Assembly: GCA_037783545.1 (NCBI GenBank)
Contig: JBBELK010000560.1
Location: 62,001-126,000, forward strand
Direction: 5' to 3'
Length of the DNA: 64,000 nucleotides
From: Henricia sp. BOLD:AAB3569
Taxonomy: Eukaryota > Echinodermata > Asteroidea > Spinulosida > Echinasteridae
Shown here: one piece after another, positions 57,120-64,000 of the stretch
How positions within the stretch are numbered: position 1 is the first letter of the stretch
Layout of the letters: each line of letters begins with the position of its first letter
The notes under the pieces: model-generated
What the model was told of the DNA's origin: nothing
The model's database searches: none
The model's input: only the letters and a program-made list of their open reading frames with translations
Made by a program: the position numbers and the translations under genes

Positions 57120-59095
57120 GGGGGGGGGGGGGGGGGGTTGGGGGAGGGGGCGGCAATGCACACTACCGCGGATATACACTACCCACTGAACACTCCTGTA
57201 TCAGGGCCTAACTGAAGACTTCACGTGAACATCAACCCTACTGCATACAATAACAATGGCAGCGTAATGACCAGAGGTATTCACGGGACTAGAAAAATGA
57301 CATCGTCCTGTTACAACAGCTCATTTAGGAGCATAAAGGGAGCCTTAGAGAAAGTGTCCCTTCTTTAAAGGGAGCCTTTAAACAATTTGTGGTAAAGGAA
57401 GACCTTAACTTGAGGGAAGTTAAAGTGTGGTTCTTGAATACCATTTGTTAAAGGAGCCTTTAGCAAAGGAACTCCTCAATAAAGGAAGCCTCTATAAAGG
57501 TCTACTTTATGCCTATTTAAAGGAGGGTCTTAGAATACGGGCCCAGGTCTGGATACCGAATGCTTCCTCAATTACCGCTCAATTTCTAATCTGCCATTAC
57601 TTGGAAGGCGTTTGAGAGAGTTGCCGTCAACCAGCTACAGTCGTATCTCACTGCTAACCAACTTCACGCTTCAGTGCAATCTGCATATCGTCCTTTCCAC
57701 AGTACAGAGACTGCATTGTTGCGTGTGCAGAATGACTCCCTCACGGCTCTTGATAAGCGTAATGAAGCTCTTCTAGTATTGTCGGACGTCAGTGCAGCGT
57801 TCGATACGATTGACCACAAGCAGTACGTTTTGAGGAACGTTATGGAATTAGCGGAACAGCACTTCAGTGGTTTTCATCTTACATGGCTGGTCGTACACAA
57901 TCTGTGTCTGTCAAAAATGTCGTGTCTGACCCAATTGCTGTGGACTGTGGAGTTCCTCAAGGCTCTGCCATTGGGCCACTGGCTTTTATTTTGTTGAGTG
58001 CCCCTTTACAAGACATAATTGACGCCCATGGTATTCAATATTTTATGTATGCCGATGATACCCAGCTCTACCTGTCATTTAAGCCTCATGAGCGTGATAC
58101 TGCTGTGAAGAGGATGGAAGCATGTAAATCTGCCATTAGATCTTGGTGTAAATTCAACATGCTTGTGCTGAATGATATGAAGACCGAGATACTGTTTTTA
58201 GTAAAGCGGTCTGTCATTTCTTGCAAGGTTTGACTATTGGCAATGATGTCATCCAACCGTCAGTACATGCTCGCAACCTTGGAGTTTCCATGGATTTATC
58301 TCTCACAATGACCAATCATATCAACAACTTGTGTAAGGCTGCTTGGCATGCATTAAGAAATATTGGACAGATTCGACAATATCTTGATCAAACATCGACT
58401 TCTAGATTAGTGCATGCTTTTGTTACCTCGAGGTTAGATTGCTGCAACTCCTTACCTTTTGGATTACCAGACAAAGAAATTGCTAAACTTCAGCGGGTGC
58501 AGAACGCTGCGGCACGACTTGTACTTCGTGTCTCTCGACGTGAGCATATGACACCAATTCTCTTTCAGCTCCATTGGCTTCCAGTCAAGCAAAGATTAGA
58601 ATTTAAGACTCTTTTACTTACCTTTAAGGCCATTTATAACATAGCTCCGGGTTATATTTCTGACCTTGTCCAGTTGTATACCCCATCTAGGTCTCTAAGA
58701 TCATCATCGGACTGTCAATTGGGGTACCTGCTCGCTCATCAACAAAATTCTATGGTGATAGATCATTTGTTTTTTTCAGCGGCACACCTCTGGAATGGTC
58801 TTCCTAACAGCATGCGTCAAATTCATTCCATCAGTAATTTCAAGTCCCAGCTTAAGACACATCTTTTTGTTCAGTATTACCGGACTTGATGCTCTTGATG
58901 ATGCTCTTTGGTTTTAAAGTTTAATATTTTTTTATATCTATGTACATGTATATGTGTCTTATCGCTTTGGTTTATACTGTAAAGCGCCTAGAGGCCCTGG
59001 CATTTGGCGCTATATAAGATTTATTATTATTATTATATTTTTTTATTTTTTTTTTACACATTTTGACCAGGCAACACGTATTATTTATTATTATA

Positions 59096-59210
59096 CAGTC
59101 TAGGACAAGCAAATCTATCACACAACTGGTATATTGCACTCCTACCTGATATTGGAGATTGTTACTTTACGGGGTATAGAAACGTATATGTATTAGTAAT
59201 GGGTAATCTT
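59096..59210. repeat. start of exon unit 2 (matches unit 3 start)
   Basis: The sequence from tctaggacaagcaaatctat to cgtatatgta recurs at 63896-64000 with few changes. It marks the border of the duplicated unit, about 4.8 kb long here. Confidence 0.85.
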
Positions 59211-59279
59211 GAAATTGAGGAAAATTTTAAGCAGTCCGAGACACTAAAATCGTACGAATTATGAATGTCAATGAGTAAT

Positions 59280-59600
59280 TTAATGAGGTGACAAAACGTT
59301 AGTTAAACAAAAGTTAACCAACTTGGTTAAAATGTTAACCAACCACGTATTACCAGGTGAACATCCCAACAGTTGGTTCAACTCTTAACCAACCCGGGTT
59401 GGGTACATTTTAATAAGTGGTGGGTTAATTATTTTAACCAATGATTGGTTAATATTTGTTTTCCAATCTGTTGGTTAATGCCGAGTTGGGAAAATTGTAA
59501 CCATGCAGTTGGTTATACCCATGGTTGGGCATTTTACTGAAATGCTGTAATTTGGCAGTATGTTACCAACAGTTGGTTATTTACTATGTTAAAAGATATG
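59280..59600. repeat. TTAACCAA/TTGGTTAA repeat field before exon B
   Basis: Dense palindromic ttaaccaac / gttggttaa blocks at 10-40-bp spacing, upstream of exon B like the field before exon A. Confidence 0.7.
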
Positions 59601-60277
59601 TGGGTATAAAGGACACTAAATAAAGGCAAACACCACACGATGGACTTGACAGCCGTACATATTTTTTTTATTTTTTTTATTTTATATACATGTATATACT
59701 TTAGCAGCAGGTAAAGGCCAAAAAACTATGAATGCTAGGATAGGGCGACAATTTGTGTGTAAAAAAGGTATATTAGGGCGACACGCTTAATAGGGCGACA
59801 TTTTAATGTCGTCCTAATATATATATTTTTAAATAATTTTTTTAGGTCAAAAACCATTTTTATTAGGACTAGAGTTGTTTCTCTTTGGTCTGGAGCCATT
59901 TTTGTGAAGCTTTGGGCAAAACAAAATTGTGTCATTTTGAATGATTCTTGCCGAAATTTCGGTGGTCCCCGGGGAGAGTCTTCCCGAAATGTCGCCCTAT
60001 TGCGGCATTCAGAGTTCTTACAATATATATTTGTATTTTCTAAATGAAAGTTTTGTCTTCCTTCAAACATGTTCATCTTTAAATGTTTCACATTTGTTAA
60101 TACTGTATTGACAGTGAGTTCCAGAAATTCGGGTAAAAATTTGGTAAAATTTTGCCAATTATTTTTTATCAGTGTACCAGAATTAAAAATCCCCTCGGAT
60201 TTGGAAAAATTAAGTTAACTTGCCATCCCCTCTCCGCCCCCTCGCCCCAACTCCCACCCGCCCCATTTTCTTAACAG
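59601..60277. other. intron sequence before exon B
   Basis: No gene. Contains AT-rich runs near 59670 and, from about 60135, sequence matching the region upstream of exon A (52925-53040). Confidence 0.55.
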
Positions 60278-60385
60278 ATCATTGAGCGCCAGACACAGGA
60301 GCAGCTGCAAGAAATCAACACTTTAAACAAATTAACGAGGAAACAAGGTCAAACAATTGAGGAACTTAGGAACGAAATCAAAGAG
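60278..60385 (+). CDS. coiled-coil exon B (host gene)
   Basis: A 108-nt exon, phase 0 to phase 0, between acceptor ccccattttcttaacag and donor gag/gtgagc. It encodes 36 residues including LTRKQGQTIEELRNEIKE, which matches exon A apart from a four-residue length difference and a more diverged first half. Phase symmetry means that either exon can be included, skipped or swapped without shifting the frame. Same gene as exon A by inference. Confidence 0.8.
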
Positions 60386-60556
60386 GTGAGCCCGTGATAT
60401 ATTTGCATTTCCTGGAGTCACGCCTTATATTTACATAACTGCCAGAGTCCCGCCTTCGTGCTATGTGGCGCTCGCGTAAGAGTGACTCGGGCAAATCGGC
60501 CCCGTTTCCAGGGGGTGCATGCTGGTACATGATAACCGTGCGGTACCTGGAATACT
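60386..60556. repeat. duplicated intron segment, unit 2
   Basis: Matches 53137-53326 downstream of exon A and ends abruptly at aatact, the left edge of an inversion. Confidence 0.8.
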
Positions 60557-61265
60557 GCCAAGATTTCTGGTGGTAACAGTCTTGGTCGGAACACGTGGCT
60601 TCTGGAGAGAGAGCTTACAGATTATGGCATTGTGGTCCGATATTCCCTCTGGAATGGAAATACCCGAGACTGGTGAATCATCGCTGGCTCGTGTTATTAA
60701 TAAATCAAGGGTATATCCGTATTTATGTGTGGAACTTGTAATATGCTGACGAAGATTGTTAGATGATAATAAATCGAAAAACCGATTTGCATCCGAGTCA
60801 GGAGGATCATCAACATGAATATTGAAGTCACCGGCAATGATGAGTTTATATGAACTCAGGACATAAGAGTCGAGGAGGTAGTTGAATTATTGAAGAAACT
60901 GAGTAAATGTAGTCGTGTTTGAGCTCTTGGGAGGTTTGTAAAGGACAATGAGGGAGATGGTGGAAGATGACGATGATAATTCAAGCTCAAGAGACTCGAA
61001 AGATGCAAATCTTCGATGACTGGAGACCTTCACGGGTAATGTAGACCTTGCAAGAAAAGCGACTCCCCCTCCTCTTCTATTGGGTCGGGCAACTTGATGG
61101 AGAGCATAGCCATTTGGGGTTATTTCACTGATTAGGGTTGAATCATCCGGTCGAAGCCAGGATTCACACACGGCCACAGCATCTAGATTATTCTCCAGAA
61201 CAAAGTCTAAAAGTTCAATGCTTTTGTTCCGGATTGAGCGAGCATTTAATATGCAACATTAAACC
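60557..61265 (-). pseudogene. LINE 2 endonuclease domain, inverted
   Basis: Reads leftwards: LNARSIRNKS-like start, AVCESWLRPDDS (catalytic Glu), GYALHQVARPNRRGGGVAFL, LIVLYKPPKSSN, then IIAGDFNIHVDD and GISDHNAI in neighbouring frames. It ends at about 60560 near KTVTTRNL. The matching RT half lies to the right on the other strand. One in-frame stop follows TQFLQ. Confidence 0.85.
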
Positions 61266-61542
61266 TGAGAAGTATGCTGGCTTGAAATGTTTTAAAGCTG
61301 GACCATAATGTTGAAACATGTAGTCATCGTGAATTTTCGTCAAAAGAACGAAATATAACGTGGTTTTTTAAAACTTTAAATCAATGTCAACTTTGAAAGC
61401 TGGAACGTTTCCAAACTGCGATGATGCATTCAAGAAAGTACAGAAAAGATGTTGGGTTATGTGACTGGTTTGAAGTTCATCATCAACATGTTCAGTCAAC
61501 AAGGTCCAGCTTAAAAATACATAGAGTAATGTGCGAAGTATT
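61266..61542. repeat. host intron segment in inverse orientation
   Basis: Reverse complement of about 53326-53580 of unit 1. Its right edge agtatt is shared with the LINE 2 RT start. Confidence 0.85.
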
Positions 61543-63740
61543 GACATCAATTCCTTTAGTGCTAGCATCGGTAACTCCCATTTATTCCCCATTTCGGAAA
61601 GTACTACCATCTCAGACAACGTGAATAACTACAACATCGTTTTATCATCTTTACTTGACGACCATGCCCCTGCTAAAGAGCGCACTATTCGCTTACGTCC
61701 TAACACTCCTTGATATAGCCAAGACATCACTGACGCTCAACATGAAAAACGGAGATTAGAACGAAAATGGCGTAAAACTCGACTTGAAATTTATCGTCAG
61801 CTCTACTGCAAGCAACGGAACATTGTTAATTACCTCATCCTCGAGAGAAAAAACGCAACATTTCTCAACACTCATCACCAACTCATCAGATCAAAAACAG
61901 CTGTTTCGAGTCACTGACCAACTTTTACACTGCAAGAATCCATCTAAGCTTCCTTCCATGAAATCTGCCGAGGACCTTGCTTGCAGATTTCCCGACTTCC
62001 TTACTCAGAAGATTCAACATATACGTGACACTTTCCCTAGTACTGCATCAACTAAAGAAGAATTCCTAAGCTCCGCAATTCCATCCACAGAGTTAACTTT
62101 ATTTGAACCAGCATCTTCTTATGAGATTAAGAAGATACTTCTTCATTCTCCTCCCAAGACCTGTTGCCTTGACCCAATTCCGACTGCATTGCTCAAGAAC
62201 ACTTGCACCAATTTTAACTCGCATTTTGAACCAATCGCTTGCATCAGGAATTGTCCCTTCATCACTCAAGTCCGCCATTTTGCGACCGCTGCTTAAGAAA
62301 TCCAACCTCGATCCAGAGACAATAAAGAATTACCGCCCAGTCTCCAACCTCCCATTTATTTCCAAATTGCTTGAACGTGTCGTGCTTGCCAGAGTGTCCT
62401 CTTTTCTTCATAAACGCAGTCTTCTCGACAAATGTCAGTCTGCATATCGAGCCAATCACAGCGTTGAAACTGCATTGGTTAGAGTTCAGAATGACATATT
62501 GACTGCCGTGGATAATAGAAAGCTCGTTGCACTTGTTCTTCTTGATTTATCATCCGCTTTTGACACGGTTGATCACCACATACTACTACAACGACTTCAG
62601 CAACTTGGTATAGATGATATTAAAATGGTTCCAGTCCTACCTCACCAACCGTTCGCAACGAGTACAAATTCACGACAAAGTTTCGAGCCCAACGACCCTA
62701 AAAACAGGTGTCCCCCAAGGAACCGTCAATGGACCAGTTTTGTTCTCACTCTACACTGGTCCTCTTGGAAACATCATCCGCAAGCACGGCCTCCATTACC
62801 AAGTTTATGCCGATGACACGGAAATCTACGTTTCCTTTGATCCTGACCAAAATAAAGCGGAACTGGCCATTCATCAAGTGGAGCAGTGCATTGAGGAAAT
62901 ACGCGACTGGATGTTGGCTAACTTGTTGAAGCTGAATGATGATAAATCTGAATTTATCATATTTGGCTCGAAACAACAGCGCAGCAAAATTAACATTGGA
63001 CATATCCGTATAAGAGTTTCTGATGTCCCCGCATTATCTGAAGTACGGAATCTGGGAGCCATTTTTGACTCCACGATGTCACTCAAAGCACACATATCTT
63101 CAATGTGTAGGTTTTCGTCAATGCACTTAATACGCAACATTGGGCTCATAAGGAAATACCTTACCCAGGACAGAAATCCTCATGCACGCCTACGTCACCA
63201 GCCGCCTTGATATGGGAAACTCACTATTATACTCGCTACCGGAAAATCAGTTGAGTCGTCTGTCTCGTCTTCAGAACATAGCTGCTAGGATTGTCACTAA
63301 GACTAAAAGAAGTCAACACATCACTCCGGTCTTAAGGATTCTGCATTGGCTACCTATCAAGGACACGATATGCTTCAAAATTGTAATGTATGTTTACTGC
63401 TCCACTACAGGCAGGCTATCATCATATCTTTCCGAACTAGTCCAACGGCATCATTCAAATTGTGAATCCATGAGATCCAACAACAAACTCCTCCTAGCGA
63501 AAGTTTATTCCAAGAGATCGTGGGGTGAAAGGTCCTTTGCCTCAGCAGCTTCATCCTTGTGGAACAAGTTACCAGAACACATCAAGCTATCGCCATCACT
63601 TGCAACTTTTAAAACATCACTTAAAACACATTTGATGAAATCTCATCAACTGACTGAACTCCATGATTGTGATATTATATTTTTATGGTGTCTCGCTGCG
63701 CCATTAGCATCTTTTTTTATGGATACCGGCGCATTATGAA
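61543..63740 (+). pseudogene. LINE 2 reverse transcriptase
   Basis: Starts within the endonuclease-RT linker (SIDINSFSAS..., DDHAPAKERTIRLRP). After frameshifts it carries SAYRANHSVETALVRVQ, DLSSAFDTVDHHILL, GVPQGTVNGPVLFSLY and QVYADDTEIYVSF (catalytic YADD). The C-terminal region has LDMGNSLLYSLPENQ and LHWLPIKDTICFK. Related to, but clearly distinct from, LINE 1. At least four frameshifts. The 3' end is a short attattatta tract. Confidence 0.87.
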
Positions 63741-63754
63741 TTTTTACTATTATT

Positions 63755-63895
63755 ATTAAAATGCAAAGAGTAATGTGCGAGGTATTCCAGATACCGCAGA
63801 GACTTTCGCGCCGATTACTATGGACCAGCTTGCACCCCCTGAACATGCTGAAAACGGCCCGATTTGCCAGGTAGTCGCATGCGAGCGCCATATAG
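63755..63895. repeat. host intron segment after LINE 2
   Basis: The stretch 63764-63843 is a reverse-complement relative of about 53255-53340 (contains gagtaatgtgcgaggtattc), followed by plus-strand sequence matching 53679-53728 (gcccgatttgccaggtagtc). Confidence 0.75.
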
Positions 63896-64000
63896 TCTAG
63901 GACTCAAGCAAATCTATCACGCAACTAGTATATTGCACTCCTACCTGATATTGGAGAGTGTTACTTTACGGGGTACATATACAAACGTATATGTATGTGT
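63896..64000. repeat. start of a third exon unit, cut by window end
   Basis: Matches 59096-59210, the start of unit 2. By position, a third coiled-coil exon is expected roughly 1.1 kb beyond the window. Confidence 0.75.

Larger units (their letters stand above)
55768..57543 (+). mobile_element. PIF/Harbinger transposon inside LINE 1
   Basis: Ends GGCCCGTATTCT (55768) and AGAATACGGGCC (57543), with CAG on both sides (55765-55767, 57544-57546). Sub-terminal regions are rich in cctttag/aaagg blocks on both sides, inverted. It encodes a DDE transposase and, on the other strand, a Myb/SANT-like protein, the usual two-gene layout of this superfamily. Confidence 0.88.
55151..58889 (+). pseudogene. 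LINE 1 reverse transcriptase, interrupted
   Basis: The linker (55252-55765) has KSYRKQC and PKDLAHSFAKFF. It is cut by the Harbinger element and resumes at about 57546. RT motifs: SVQSAYRPFHSTETAL, DVSAAFDTIDH, GVPQGSAIGPLAFILL and FMYADDTQLYLSF. The C-terminal part (58221-58889) has LDCCNSLPFGLP and LHWLPVKQRLEFK. At least three frameshifts; catalytic YADD is intact. Confidence 0.88.
53731..59095 (+). mobile_element. L2/CR1-like LINE in unit 1, split by Harbinger
   Basis: Fills the gap between gcgccatatag (unit 1) and tctaggac, which are contiguous at 63885-63902. Endonuclease and RT domains are present. The 3' end carries gtaaagcgcctagaggccct, then ggcgctatataagatttatt and an ATT microsatellite, typical of L2-type 3' tails. 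Without the Harbinger insert it is about 3.6 kb. Confidence 0.82.

Overview
This window is eukaryotic. It shows intron-exon structure with GT/AG borders, LTR and LINE retrotransposons, Polinton, mariner and Harbinger DNA transposons, MITEs, minisatellites and long homopolymer runs. The mix (BEL/Pao, Ty3/Gypsy, L2/CR1-like LINEs, PIF/Harbinger, a Polinton/Maverick-type element with an unusual PolB) suits a marine invertebrate, perhaps a deuterostome such as an echinoderm, hemichordate or amphioxus. That placement is inference from general family knowledge; no species marker was recognised. Almost all of the window is mobile or repetitive DNA, and only a few short exons look like host gene sequence.

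Layout. 1-1552: 23-bp minisatellite, a nested palindrome and a small foldback element. 2100-6775: tandem and dispersed repeats without recognisable genes. 6780-13006: five inverted-repeat modules alternating with four spacers, the whole bracketed by a GTAA duplication. 13850-19851: decayed Polinton/Maverick fragment (PolB, integrase, small membrane protein, major capsid protein) carrying its own MITE. 20250-27485: a BEL/Pao relic followed by a nearly full-length but broken BEL/Pao gag-pol. 27611-32272: direct repeats, a MITE, G-rich repeats and a reverse-strand remnant of an uncharacterised protein. 34237-34728: two exons that together encode the second half of an RRM. 35151-39630: a MITE and a 3.4-kb DNA transposon with long inverted ends. 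39890-41392: reverse-strand retroelement gag without pol. 42860-43225: GC-rich 24-bp minisatellite. 43818-52414: a mariner element split by a young Ty3/Gypsy element. 52480-64000: a tandemly duplicated locus with two copies of a short coiled-coil exon (53041-53136 and 60278-60385), each copy later invaded by an L2-like LINE; the first LINE also holds a Harbinger element.

How it fits together. Several insertions can be ordered: mariner, then Gypsy inside its right end (4-bp ATAT duplication); exon-unit duplication, then LINEs inside the units, then Harbinger inside the first LINE. A third exon unit appears to start at about 63896 and run off the window. Most transposon genes are dead: there are frameshifts and stops in BEL and Gypsy gag, lost catalytic aspartates in the Polinton polymerase, and a Gypsy pol that is open for 1,279 codons yet lacks conserved blocks, including a catalytic integrase aspartate. 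All statements rest on reading the sequence; no database search was run.
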